This document shows positions 35,484 to 44,651 of a stretch of DNA of 64,000 nucleotides, piece after piece. Origin of the DNA: Paraburkholderia sp. (GTDB lineage Bacteria; Pseudomonadota; Gammaproteobacteria; Burkholderiales; Burkholderiaceae); NCBI GenBank assembly GCA_004322045.1, contig SCRN01000012.1:1-64000 (forward strand), in the 5' to 3' direction. The stretch's first letter is position 1. The number at the start of each line of letters is the position of its first letter. The translations under genes were made by a program, and so were the position numbers. Under the pieces are notes generated by a model. It was given only the letters and a program-made list of their open reading frames with translations. It was not told the origin of the DNA and did not search any database.

Positions 35484-36743
35484 ATGCACGTGCTGGTGTT
35501 GGGCGCCGGAGTAACCGGCCTTGCTACGGCCTGGTACCTGGCCGCTGATGGTCATAAAGTGACGATTGTCGAACGCAATGCGGACGTCGCACTCGAAAGC
35601 AGCTACGCAAATGGCGGACAGCTTTCGTACTGCTACGTCGCGCCGTTGGCCGGCCCCGGCGTGCTTTCGAAATTGCCGTGGTGGCTGACGCAACGGCATT
35701 CACCGGTGCGATTCCGTCCACGCGCCGACATGAGTCAATGGCGATGGCTGCTCAAATTCGTACTGGCATGCACGCATGCGCAAAGTGAACTTTCGACGCG
35801 CCGCCTTCTGAAGCTGTCATTTCTGAGCCGCGAACTCATGCACGATCTAATGACCCGTGAGTCCGCACTGTCGTTCGATCATACGAATACAGGAAAACTA
35901 GTGGTGTACCGCAACGCGCAAAGCTTTGCGTCCGCTCGGGACCTGATTCGATTCCAGCAGTCTCTCGGATGTGAGCAACACATACTCACGGCTCGCGAAT
36001 GCGCGCTCACGGAGCCGTCTTTGAGCAAGCTCGAATCGAAACTTGCGGGCGGAATCTTCACACCGAGCGAAGAGACGGCCGACTGCTACAAGTTTTGTCT
36101 TGCGTTGGCCCAACTGCTCAGGTCGAGAGACGTTCAATTCCTGCTCGACACGGAGATAACCTCTTTACGCCCCGACGCAACGGGCGCCACGCCTCGCGTT
36201 TCGGTCCACGCCAACGGCCAGGAAATCGCGGCCGATCAGGTCGTCTTGTGCGCCGGCACGGCAAGCGCAGATTTGCTAAAACCACTCGGTATCAGAATCC
36301 CGCTCTATCCGTTGAAGGGGTACAGCCTCACCGCCCGAATTGATGAACGCGATGCGGCCCCGCACGTGAGCGTGACGGATTACGATCGCAAGGTGGTTTA
36401 TGCGCGCTTGGGCGATCGGCTTCGGATCGCCGGTATGGCCGATATCACCGGCCGTGATGCGACGCCGGATCCCGCAAGGATCGAATCGCTGCGCGCGGAA
36501 GCCTCGCAAGCGTTTCCGCAGGCCGTCGACTTCGGCCGCGCACACGCCTGGTGCGGATTGCGGCCGGCAACGCCTACGAGCACGCCGATCATCGGCGCCA
36601 CCCGATTTGCCAATCTCTGGCTGAACCTCGGGCAAGGCGCACTCGGTTTCACGCTGGCCTTGGCAAGTGGCTTGCTCACCAGCGAGCTCGTCGGGGGGCG
36701 CAAGCCATCGGTCCCGCTCGACGGTTTTGGACTGCCAGCATAG
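35484..36743 (+). CDS. dadA: D-amino acid dehydrogenase small-subunit type (DadA-like)
   Basis: The 419-residue flavoprotein begins HVLVLGAGVTGLATAWYLAA (FAD-binding) and has ESSYANGGQLSYCYVAPLAG, a DadA hallmark, plus GQGALGFTLALASG near the C-terminus. DadA oxidises D-amino acids to 2-oxo acids and ammonia, feeding electrons to the membrane chain. Here it is expected to act on the D-amino acid made by the D-aminoacylase. The amidase gene starts 78 bp later with no obvious terminator between. Confidence 0.92.
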   Translation: MHVLVLGAGVTGLATAWYLAADGHKVTIVERNADVALESSYANGGQLSYCYVAPLAGPGVLSKLPWWLTQRHSPVRFRPRADMSQWRWLLKFVLACTHAQSELSTRRLLKLSFLSRELMHDLMTRESALSFDHTNTGKLVVYRNAQSFASARDLIRFQQSLGCEQHILTARECALTEPSLSKLESKLAGGIFTPSEETADCYKFCLALAQLLRSRDVQFLLDTEITSLRPDATGATPRVSVHANGQEIAADQVVLCAGTASADLLKPLGIRIPLYPLKGYSLTARIDERDAAPHVSVTDYDRKVVYARLGDRLRIAGMADITGRDATPDPARIESLRAEASQAFPQAVDFGRAHAWCGLRPATPTSTPIIGATRFANLWLNLGQGALGFTLALASGLLTSELVGGRKPSVPLDGFGLPA

Positions 36744-36821
36744 GGCGCGGCCGCGGATTGAACCAGTGCGTGCAACAAATCGTATCGCGCTGCGGCGGTG
36801 CGATCCTGAGCAGAGAAGCCA

Positions 36822-38693
36822 ATGGATACATCGATCGATCATTCAACACCCCAGGACTCCGAACGCAATTCCGGCTATGACGTAACGGAAAAATCGGTGC
36901 AGGAGCTACATGCCGCGCAGGCCTCGGGGCTCGTGACGGCTTGCGAGCTCGTGCGGGGATACATCGACAGAATCCAGGCATTCGATCGGGATGGGCCCAG
37001 GCTAAACTCGATTGTCGCGCTCAGCCCGTCCGCATTGGATGAGGCGGCGGCGCTCGACGCCGAACGCCGCGCAAACGGTATGCGCGGGCTGCTTCACGGC
37101 GTTCCCGTACTGGTCAAAGACAATATCGACGTTGCCGGCCTGCCGACGTCGGGTGGCTCGCTGGCATTTGCAAACCTCTATCCTGAGACGGACGCTTTTT
37201 TGGTCCGAAAACTACGGGCTGCCGGCGCCATCGTGTTAGGCAAGACGACGATGCACGAATTGGCTGCCGGCGTAACGAACGCGTCGTCGTTGACCGGCTT
37301 TACACGCAACCCATACGATCCGCGTCGCGTGCCCGGTGGATCGAGCGGCGGCACGGCCGCGGCCGTCGCAGCAAGCTTCGCTGCTGTCGGCATCGGCAGC
37401 GATACGTGCGGCTCGCTGCGTCTCCCGGCGTCGTGTCAGTCGCTCTATACGCTGCGCTTGTCGCGCGGCCTCGCGAGCCGCTCGGGAATGATGCCTCTGT
37501 CGAACACTCAGGACATCCCCGGGCCGCTCGCTCGAACCGTTGCCGATCTTGCCATCGCGCTCGACGCGATCGTGGGTAATGATCCCGGGGATGCTTCGAC
37601 AGTCGACGCGCAAGGACATATTCCTCGCTCGTACTTGGCTGGTATCCAGGCCAATGCGCTGGCGGGGTTGAGGATCGGTGTGTTGCCGCGACTGTTCGGA
37701 AGCGCTGCCGATGAAGTGGAGGTGTCGGAGCTGACCCGCCAGGCGTTGCATACGATGCAGGGGCTAGGCGCGCAACTGGTCGACGTGGACATCCCAGACC
37801 TGGAGCAATCGATGCGAGCGAGCAATGTGATCGCGTACGAGTTCCGCTCCGCCTTGGCCGGCTACCTGCGTCGTTATCCCGCTTCAGCGATAGGCTCGCT
37901 GGGCGATGTCATTGCGGCCGGTTTGCACCACGAGCAACTCGACACGGTGCTGAGAGCCAGAAATGCAACGCAAGGCGCCGATAGCGACGCGTACCGGCAT
38001 GCCATTGCGCAGCAAGCGAAGCTGCGTGGCGTCGTCGAAGCCTGTATGGAGCAGCACGGGGTGGACGTATTGGCCTACCCAGCGTTGCGACGCAAGCCGA
38101 CGCTGATCGGGGAAATCTTGCCGGCCGACAACAGTCAACTTGCGCCGGGCACGGGACTGCCGTCCATGGTGATGCCGGCCGGATGGACGCGTGACGCGCT
38201 GCCGGTCGGCATCGAACTCATGGGTTCGCGCTACTCCGAGCAGGACTTGCTCAGCTACGCGAGCCACTGGGAGGCGCAAGCATGGACTCGCGTGCCGCCT
38301 TATTGCACGCCCTCTCTGTATGCGCTTTCGCTATCGAGCCGAACGATTCGCGGATGCGTGCACCTGTGCGAGCAAGGCGACGACGAAGTAACCGTACGCA
38401 TCGACTATACGTTGGACAGGCTGACGGCCGAACTGAGTTACGAGGCTTCGGCGGGGGCGACCCTTGCCGATCGGCTGATCGCCGTGACCGCCCATGCCAT
38501 GCAGGATCAACTGGTCGGTCCTGTATTTGCGCACCTGCTTGTGCGAGGCGAAAGAAAAAGAGCCGACAGGCTCGCGCTCGCGCCTCATCAACTCGCATGG
38601 TGGGTGAACGGTGAGGTCGTGTTGCGCCTGACCACCACGAACGGAACGCAAGGGATGGTGCCGGCGCGGTTCGGCACAGCCTCGGAGGCGTAG
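36822..38693 (+). CDS. amidase-signature hydrolase with C-terminal extension
   Basis: The 623-residue protein has the Ser-cisSer-Lys amidase core: Lys in PVLVKDNIDVAGLPTSGGS, Ser in RRVPGGSSGGTAAAVA and the cis-Ser/nucleophile pair in IGSDTCGSLRLPAS. The usual nucleophile motif is G(T/S)DTGGS, so Gly to Cys is a change beside the active site. The core ends near residue 505, and an extra 110-residue domain of unknown type follows. Overall it resembles allophanate hydrolase/AtzF-length amidases. It is grouped with dadA and may release D-amino acids from amides. Confidence 0.85.
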   Translation: MDTSIDHSTPQDSERNSGYDVTEKSVQELHAAQASGLVTACELVRGYIDRIQAFDRDGPRLNSIVALSPSALDEAAALDAERRANGMRGLLHGVPVLVKDNIDVAGLPTSGGSLAFANLYPETDAFLVRKLRAAGAIVLGKTTMHELAAGVTNASSLTGFTRNPYDPRRVPGGSSGGTAAAVAASFAAVGIGSDTCGSLRLPASCQSLYTLRLSRGLASRSGMMPLSNTQDIPGPLARTVADLAIALDAIVGNDPGDASTVDAQGHIPRSYLAGIQANALAGLRIGVLPRLFGSAADEVEVSELTRQALHTMQGLGAQLVDVDIPDLEQSMRASNVIAYEFRSALAGYLRRYPASAIGSLGDVIAAGLHHEQLDTVLRARNATQGADSDAYRHAIAQQAKLRGVVEACMEQHGVDVLAYPALRRKPTLIGEILPADNSQLAPGTGLPSMVMPAGWTRDALPVGIELMGSRYSEQDLLSYASHWEAQAWTRVPPYCTPSLYALSLSSRTIRGCVHLCEQGDDEVTVRIDYTLDRLTAELSYEASAGATLADRLIAVTAHAMQDQLVGPVFAHLLVRGERKRADRLALAPHQLAWWVNGEVVLRLTTTNGTQGMVPARFGTASEA

Positions 38694-38724
38694 ATTCGAC
38701 AGCCCATCCGGGCTCGCCGTATCC

Positions 38725-38739
38725 ATAACGCATGTTTAT
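38725..38739. promoter_or_regulatory. LysR-type operator 3 upstream of MFS transporter
   Basis: ATAACGCATGTTTAT shares the ATAAC and TAT ends and the T-N11-A spacing of operators 1 and 2, and keeps C at position 7 and G at position 10. It lies 114 bp before the MFS start and 31 bp after the amidase stop. Confidence 0.55.
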
Positions 38740-38853
38740 AGGCAACCGCCATATCGTCAATTGCTTCGAGATATTGGCGCGCGCAAATTCAAAGCTTGGC
38801 GCTTGTCGAATCCGTTTCGACAAGTCGAAAGAACCAAGCACAAAGGAGCCGTC

Positions 38854-40095
38854 ATGGAGACATCAACATTGAGTACAAAGAACTGGCGTAAGGTGGCGCT
38901 GATCGCCGTCATTTTCATTGCCTGGGTAGTGGCGTACGCCGACCGGATCGTCATAAGCACGGCCGTGATTCCTATTGCACATGAATTCGGACTCAACGAT
39001 CAGGAGCGCGGATACGTCCTCGGCGCTTTCTACTTTACATACGCCTTCATGCAACTGGGAGGAGGATGGCTGGCCGACCGATATGGTGCGAAGCGCGTGC
39101 TGACCGCATGTATCGTCATGTGGTCGATCTTCACCGCGCTGACCGGAATGTCCTGGTCGTTCGCGTCGCTCGTCGTCATTCGGTTGCTGTTTGGCATCGG
39201 CGAAGGCGGCTTCGCGCCGGCCAATGCCGTCGCGATTGCGGAGAATTTCGAGAAGCAGGAGCGCGGCCGGGTGCAATCGTTGATGTCCAGCACCGTGTTC
39301 CTCGGCAATGCGGCCGGGTCTATTTTCGTCGCTGCCGTCATTGCCGCTTACGGCTGGCGTTGGACGTTTCCCGCATTGGGTGTATGCGGTGTCATGGTCG
39401 CCGCGCTATTCGTCTTTATGCTCAAACCCCGTGCGCACGTTCGCAGCAAGAGCGGCACCGCCAGAAACCGTCAGCAGTATCTGGAACTGCTGCGCAATCC
39501 CATGACGTGGCGCGTGGGCCTGATCTGGTTTTGCAGCAGCACGCTGTTCCTCGGGCTGCAATCGTGGATGCCATCCTATTTGCTGAAAGTAAAAGGCATC
39601 GACATTCAACATATCGGTATTGCGTCGATGATCCCCTATATCGCGGCATTCTTCGGCACCAATGCCGTCGGGCATGTCATCGACAAGGCGGGCGCGCAAC
39701 GATCGAAGCCGCTGATGGCATGCGGCGCGCTGCTTTGCGCACTTTTCCTCATTCTGATGATGACGACGTCCTCGCTGCCGCTGCTCGTGCTCTATTGGAC
39801 GTTGTGCATCTGCGCATTCACGATGGTCTACGCAACGGTCTTTACCGTTCCGCTCAAGTATTTTCCGAACGAGAAGGTCGGCAGCGCGACGGGCCTCATC
39901 AACTTCGGCGGTCAAATGGCCGGATTTACCGCGCCCGTGGTCATGGGGCATCTGATCGGAGCGTTCAACGGCTCGTACGTCGGGGCTTTCTCATACCTCG
40001 TGCTTTCGGCAGCGATCGCCTGCGTTATCGCGTGCACCTTGAAGACGCCGACGACGAATCACGATCCAGCGCACGTGGCGCTGGCGAACCCGTGA
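38854..40095 (+). CDS. MFS transporter, anion:cation symporter (ACS) type
   Basis: The 413-residue inner-membrane protein has about 12 hydrophobic helices. WVVAYADRIVISTAVIPIAH and GWLADRYGAKRVL are the first helix and the A-motif loop of the MFS; FGIGEGGFAPANAVAIAENF is typical of the ACS subfamily, which imports organic acids. Given its place, it may import the acylated D-amino acid or export a product. AAAGGAG lies 5 bases before the ATG at 38854; an upstream in-frame start has no such site. Confidence 0.9.
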   Translation: METSTLSTKNWRKVALIAVIFIAWVVAYADRIVISTAVIPIAHEFGLNDQERGYVLGAFYFTYAFMQLGGGWLADRYGAKRVLTACIVMWSIFTALTGMSWSFASLVVIRLLFGIGEGGFAPANAVAIAENFEKQERGRVQSLMSSTVFLGNAAGSIFVAAVIAAYGWRWTFPALGVCGVMVAALFVFMLKPRAHVRSKSGTARNRQQYLELLRNPMTWRVGLIWFCSSTLFLGLQSWMPSYLLKVKGIDIQHIGIASMIPYIAAFFGTNAVGHVIDKAGAQRSKPLMACGALLCALFLILMMTTSSLPLLVLYWTLCICAFTMVYATVFTVPLKYFPNEKVGSATGLINFGGQMAGFTAPVVMGHLIGAFNGSYVGAFSYLVLSAAIACVIACTLKTPTTNHDPAHVALANP

Positions 40096-40138
40096 TTTTC
40101 AGCATGGGCGTCAGTTGCTGAACAGGTCAGGCAATCGA

Positions 40139-40165
40139 GCCGGTAAGCGCCTCCCGCTTACCGGC
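40139..40165. terminator. bidirectional hairpin between MFS and ilvD
   Basis: GCCGGTAAGCG (40139-40149) and CGCTTACCGGC (40155-40165) make a perfect 11-bp stem with a 5-nt loop between the convergent MFS and ilvD genes. No T-run is present. Confidence 0.75.
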
Positions 40166-40206
40166 GTCAAATGTCCCGGCCGCAACCGCGGCCTAGCCGC
40201 GCCCCA

Positions 40207-42069
40207 TCATTTCCGCTTGAGCTGCGAAATATCACGCACGGCGCCGCGGTCCGCCGAGGTCGCCAACGCCGCATAAGCTTGCAACGCCTGGGAGACGACG
40301 CGCTCCCGGTTGGCCGGCATCCATGCCTTATCGCCACGCGCCTGCATTGCCGCGCGGCGGCGCGCCAATTCCTCATCCGCGACGGCCAGATGCATTTTGC
40401 GCTGAGGAATGTCGATTTCGATTACATCGCCCTCTTCCACGAGACCGATCGTGCCGCCTTCCGCGGCTTCCGGCGATGCATGCCCGATCACGAGGCCCGA
40501 CGAGCCCCCCGAGAAGCGGCCATCGGTAAACAACGCACAAGTCTTGCCAAGCCCCTTCGATTTCAAATAAGACGTGGGGTAAAGCATTTCCTGCATCCCC
40601 GGGCCGCCCTTCGGGCCTTCGTAACGAATCACGACGACATCGCCCGCCACCACCTTGTCGCCCAAAATCGCTTCGACGGCTTCATCCTGGCTTTCGAACA
40701 CGCGCGCACGCCCGGAAAAGACCCACTGCGATTCGTCGACGCCCGCGGTTTTGACGATGCAGCCTTTCTCGGCCAAATTGCCATACAGCACCGCCAGACC
40801 GCCGTCTTTCGAATAGGCGTTCTGCTTGCTGCGAATGCACCCGGCCTTGCGATCGGTGTCGAGCTGCGCGAACGTCGCTTCTTGGCTGAACGCGACAGTG
40901 GTGGGAATTCCACCCGGCGCCGCGCGGTAGAACTTTTGCGCCTCTTCGCCCGCGCCGCCCGCGACGTCCCACTTCGCGATTGCGTTGCCAAGCGTGCCGC
41001 TGTGCACGTTGCCGCACGACAGATCGAGCAGCTCGGCGCGCGCGAGTTCGCCGAGGATACCGAGAATGCCGCCTGCACGGTGCACGTCCTCGACATGGTA
41101 TTTGTCGGTTGCGGGCGCCACTTTGCACACGCACGGCACTTTGCGCGAGATGCGATCGATGTCCGACATCGTGAAATCGACGCCCGCCTCCTGCGCGGCA
41201 GCCAGAAGGTGCAACACGGTGTTGGTCGAGCCGCCCATGGCGACGTCGAGCGCCATCGCGTTTTCGAACGCCTGCTTGGTGGCGATGTTGCGCGGCAACA
41301 CCGACGCGTCTTCTTCCTGGTAATAACGGCGGCACAGGTCGACGATCAGGCGGCCGGCTTGTTCGAACAAGCCCTTACGCCATGCATGCGTGGCGACGAT
41401 CGTGCCGTTGCCCGGCAACGAAAGGCCGATCGCTTCGGTCAGGCAATTCATCGAGTTGGCCGTGAACATACCCGAGCATGAGCCGCAGGTCGGGCAAGCG
41501 TTGCGCTCGACTTCAGCCACTTCGGCATCGCTGATCTTCGGGTCACCCGCCTTGATCATCGCGTCGATCAGGTCGATCTTGGCGATCACTTGACTGTCCG
41601 CCGGCGACTTGACCTTGCCCGCTTCCATCGGGCCGCCCGACACGAACACGACCGGAATGTTCAGGCGCATCGCGGCCATCAGCATGCCCGGCGTGATTTT
41701 GTCGCAATTCGAAATGCAAACCATGGCGTCGGCACAATGCGCGTTGACCATGTATTCGACCGAATCGGCGATCAGTTCGCGCGACGGCAGCGAATAAAGC
41801 ATGCCGCCATGCCCCATCGCGATACCGTCATCAACGGCAATCGTATTGAATTCCTTGGCCACCCCGCCAGCCGCTTCGATTTCCCGCGCGACGAGCGCGC
41901 CGAGATCGCGCAGATGCACATGCCCCGGAACGAATTGGGTGAACGAATTCACTACGGCGATGATGGGCTTGCCGAAATCGTCGTCTTTCATCCCGGTGGC
42001 GCGCCAAAGCGCGCGGGCGCCGGCCATGTTGCGGCCGTGAGTCGATGTGCGTGACCGATAGTTGGGCAT
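40207..42069 (-). CDS. ilvD: dihydroxy-acid dehydratase
   Basis: The 620-residue protein is a full-length IlvD of the branched-chain amino acid pathway, which dehydrates 2,3-dihydroxy-isovalerate and -methylvalerate to the 2-oxo acids. Visible marks are [19 protein letters not shown], cluster cysteines in [11 protein letters not shown] and [18 protein letters not shown], and [17 protein letters not shown] near the C-terminus. GAGGA precedes the ATG at 42069. It is a single gene and not tied to the D-amino-acid module on the other side of the terminator. Confidence 0.96.
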   Translation of the reverse strand: MPNYRSRTSTHGRNMAGARALWRATGMKDDDFGKPIIAVVNSFTQFVPGHVHLRDLGALVAREIEAAGGVAKEFNTIAVDDGIAMGHGGMLYSLPSRELIADSVEYMVNAHCADAMVCISNCDKITPGMLMAAMRLNIPVVFVSGGPMEAGKVKSPADSQVIAKIDLIDAMIKAGDPKISDAEVAEVERNACPTCGSCSGMFTANSMNCLTEAIGLSLPGNGTIVATHAWRKGLFEQAGRLIVDLCRRYYQEEDASVLPRNIATKQAFENAMALDVAMGGSTNTVLHLLAAAQEAGVDFTMSDIDRISRKVPCVCKVAPATDKYHVEDVHRAGGILGILGELARAELLDLSCGNVHSGTLGNAIAKWDVAGGAGEEAQKFYRAAPGGIPTTVAFSQEATFAQLDTDRKAGCIRSKQNAYSKDGGLAVLYGNLAEKGCIVKTAGVDESQWVFSGRARVFESQDEAVEAILGDKVVAGDVVVIRYEGPKGGPGMQEMLYPTSYLKSKGLGKTCALFTDGRFSGGSSGLVIGHASPEAAEGGTIGLVEEGDVIEIDIPQRKMHLAVADEELARRRAAMQARGDKAWMPANRERVVSQALQAYAALATSADRGAVRDISQLKRK

Positions 42070-42492
42070 GGAGTCCTCAGATGTTCAAGTCGATATTGCA
42101 GTGATTTAAGACGCGTAAGGGGCAGGCGCAGGCAGCTCCCCCGGGAGCCCCGTTGACGCCATGAAGCGCGAGTTGCGCCACGGCGCGGGCAGCTCGGCTG
42201 CGGTCAGCTACGAATACTGCGAGATGCGACGTAAGTCGTCCAATATATTTTTACTGCCAAACTAAGTCGAAATACATATTAGAGAATTGGACGAATGCCG
42301 GGAAACGGGTAAAGTGTCGAACAATGGCCTTTGCGCACAAACAGGGGCCGAACATATGGCTTGGATTAGCGTCGAATTCGGCTTCTTTTCGTCCAATCGA
42401 AAAACGGCTGGCGGGCGCAGACTACAAAGCATCGACGCGCTGGCAGGCACCATGCCACAGCAGTCGCGATCCTCGACATCAGGAGACCTAGC
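42070..42492. other. ilvD upstream region, 423 bp without a supported gene
   Basis: The region holds the ilvD promoter on the minus strand and the promoter of the small membrane peptide on the plus strand. Its middle (about 42230-42300) is clearly AT-richer than the surroundings. No clear attenuator or leader peptide for ilvD was recognised. A 69-codon frame at 42287 begins with TTG and lacks a ribosome site, so it was not called. Confidence 0.5.
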
Positions 42493-42636
42493 ATGAGCAC
42501 TTTGGCGGTAATTCTCAGCGTTTGGGCCATGCTTGCGACATGCGCGGCCCTGTTCATCCGTGGCGCGAGCCCGCGCCTGGAACGCGCAACGGTCTCCGCC
42601 GAGCGGCGCTCGGTACAGGTTTCCGCGGCCGAGTAA
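42493..42636 (+). CDS. 47-residue single-pass membrane peptide, unknown
   Basis: ATG at 42493 follows AGGAG (42481-42485) at ideal spacing and opens a 47-residue frame ending in TAA at 42634. Residues about 3-24 (TLAVILSVWAMLATCAALFI) are a continuous hydrophobic segment, and the rest is basic and Ser/Ala-rich with repeated SAE/RR. This is the shape of a small inner-membrane protein with cytoplasmic tail. I do not recognise a family. The ribosome site and composition support it being a real gene. Confidence 0.6.
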   Translation: MSTLAVILSVWAMLATCAALFIRGASPRLERATVSAERRSVQVSAAE

Positions 42637-42805
42637 TTGCTTTCGTCTGAACCTTTCTCAAGAGCGAAATCGAAGGCCCATCGCGTCGCCGAAGGCGGCG
42701 CGGAGGCCTGATTCCCTTCCGTAGTGTAGTGGGCCCGCTTAGCGCGCATTCATTCGCATGCCGCCCGCTCCACCGCGAGCCTCCACCCCCGCCTGATAGC
42801 CGATT

Positions 42806-44335
42806 TCAGGGCCGGCAAAGCTGCGCGCCCGCGTCGATCGCAGCGATCGCTTTGCCGAAGTAATAGCCCTGGCCGTATTCGCAGCCCTTTTGCATCAGTT
42901 TCTCGCAGGCGGTGGGGTCCTCGATCCCTTCGGCGACCACCCTCATCCCTAGGCTCTTGGCCAGGCCGAGGATCGCATCGACGATCTTTTCACTTTCGTC
43001 GTTCCGTTGCATCGATTGCACGAACGATTTGTCGATCTTCATCTTGTCGAACTTCAGTTCGCGCAGGTGATAGAGGCTCGAATAGCCCGTGCCGAAGTCG
43101 TCGAGCGACACTTCGATACCCGCCTCGTGAAAGGCGTCGAAAATCGCTTTCGCAGCGTCGATGTCGCCCACGAGCGCGGTTTCGGTGATCTCGACTTCCA
43201 ATTGCGAGGTGGGCATGCCCTCTTCGCGCAGAATGGCCAAGATCTGCGCCGGCAGGCTCGCGTCCTTCAGTTGATTCGGCGAAATGTTGAGCGCGAGCTT
43301 CCCATCGGGTCGCAGCCATTGGCGTACGTCTTTGCACGCTTGCCGAAGCACGGAAGCCATCAGCGCCGAAGTCAAGCCCAACCGTTCGCAAACGGGAATG
43401 AACGCGTCGGGCGGCACAGCGCCGCGTGTGGGGTGGCGCCAACGGGCGAGAATTTCGAAGCCCCAGATCCTTTGCTCGCGCATTTCGATCAAAGGCTGGT
43501 AGTAAGGCTGAATCGTTCCGCCTTCCACCGCGGCCTTGAGATCCGCTTCCAACTGGGCCTGCTCGTAAAGCTCCTCGTCCATGCGCCGCTCGAAAAAACG
43601 GATCGTGCCCTCTCCTGCATCTTTGGCGCGATGCATCGCTATATAAGCGGCATGAAGCAAAATCTCTTCGTCCAGCCCATCGTTCGGCGCCAAGGCGATC
43701 CCGGCGCACGCGCCGATCGTAATGTCGGTTTTACCCGGCGCGATCACGATCGGCCTGGTGATCGCTTGGAGCAGCCGGGCGGCCAAATGCATCGACTCGT
43801 CGGCGAATCTCGGCCCGTCCGTTCTGGCTATCACGGCGAATTCGTCGCCGGCCAGACGCGCGACCGTGTCGCCCTTGCGGACAACCTGTCTTACCCGCTT
43901 TGCAACCTCGCAAAGGACGGCGTCACCGACCGCATGACCCTGAAGATCGTTAACCGCCCGCAGCCGATCGAGATCGATGACGAGCACCTGATAAACGTCC
44001 CCGTTGACTTTGGCCAGCTCGGCTACCTTGCGCAAGTCCGCCTCGAAAACCCGCCGGTTGACGAGACCCGTCAGCGGGTCGTGCCGTGCGAACGCGCTTG
44101 CCTCGAGCGGCACAAACGTGATCTCCTTGCGGGCCTTCAGGAGCAGCGCTGCGGCTAGCGCCGCGGCAACGGCGGCCGCGAAGGCTAGCAATTCGAGCGA
44201 GCCCGTAACCAGCCGGTCCGCCTCCGGCGCAACCAGCAATATGCCCGCTATGGCCGAGAGCGATAAAACCAATGCACCCAATATGCAGACGAACACCGTC
44301 AATCTTGCGCAAATCGAGCGATGGTGCGATTCCAT
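42806..44335 (-). CDS. membrane c-di-GMP enzyme with GGDEF and EAL domains
   Basis: The 509-residue protein has two N-terminal hydrophobic segments (about 12-35 and 40-65), a GGDEF domain with the changed motif AGDEF (RLAGDEFAV) and an EAL domain. The EAL motif reads EIL (GFEILARWRHP); DDFGTGYSSLYHL, DKMKIDKSFV and VVAEGIEDP are intact. It is likely a c-di-GMP phosphodiesterase with a regulatory or weak GGDEF domain. ATG at 44335 was chosen; a TTG lies 12 bp further up. It is divergent from a diguanylate cyclase gene 316 bp away. Confidence 0.88.
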   Translation of the reverse strand: MESHHRSICARLTVFVCILGALVLSLSAIAGILLVAPEADRLVTGSLELLAFAAAVAAALAAALLLKARKEITFVPLEASAFARHDPLTGLVNRRVFEADLRKVAELAKVNGDVYQVLVIDLDRLRAVNDLQGHAVGDAVLCEVAKRVRQVVRKGDTVARLAGDEFAVIARTDGPRFADESMHLAARLLQAITRPIVIAPGKTDITIGACAGIALAPNDGLDEEILLHAAYIAMHRAKDAGEGTIRFFERRMDEELYEQAQLEADLKAAVEGGTIQPYYQPLIEMREQRIWGFEILARWRHPTRGAVPPDAFIPVCERLGLTSALMASVLRQACKDVRQWLRPDGKLALNISPNQLKDASLPAQILAILREEGMPTSQLEVEITETALVGDIDAAKAIFDAFHEAGIEVSLDDFGTGYSSLYHLRELKFDKMKIDKSFVQSMQRNDESEKIVDAILGLAKSLGMRVVAEGIEDPTACEKLMQKGCEYGQGYYFGKAIAAIDAGAQLCRP

Positions 44336-44651
44336 GTGGAGGTCCAATGCGTTCGGCGCTAACGATGTTGAATCGACGGAGCTTGACGCCCGCTCCGCAA
44401 GGGCGGCCGGCGGCCTGTATCAAAGCGTCCACCGCCATAGCAGATCAGAATGGCGTCGAGCATTTTGTCGCACGATCGGCGGTTCGCGCTTGATGACGAT
44501 CAACGAACCGGCTCAGGACACTCGCCAAACCCTTGATTGGACAAGCACACCCGGCCGCCCCTCTACAGATTTGCCAAAAATTGCCGTAGTACGTGGAAAA
44601 CGTAGGCGATAAGCTGTGCGGGCCATCCCTCGCGAACGATTTATCGGTGTC
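44336..44651. other. divergent region between c-di-GMP genes, 316 bp
   Basis: This gap must hold promoters for both c-di-GMP genes. No inverted repeat of note, no credible coding frame and no recognisable regulator site were seen. The 3' part (about 44570-44600) is AT-richer, with CAAAAATTGCC. Confidence 0.4.

Noticed and set aside
40207-42069. IlvD as part of the sugar-acid or D-amino-acid pathway
   Set aside because: Its length and cysteine motifs are those of the housekeeping branched-chain enzyme, and a bidirectional hairpin separates it from the D-amino-acid module.
42287-42496. A 69-codon frame upstream of the small membrane peptide
   Set aside because: It starts with TTG, has no ribosome site and overlaps the well-supported start at 42493.
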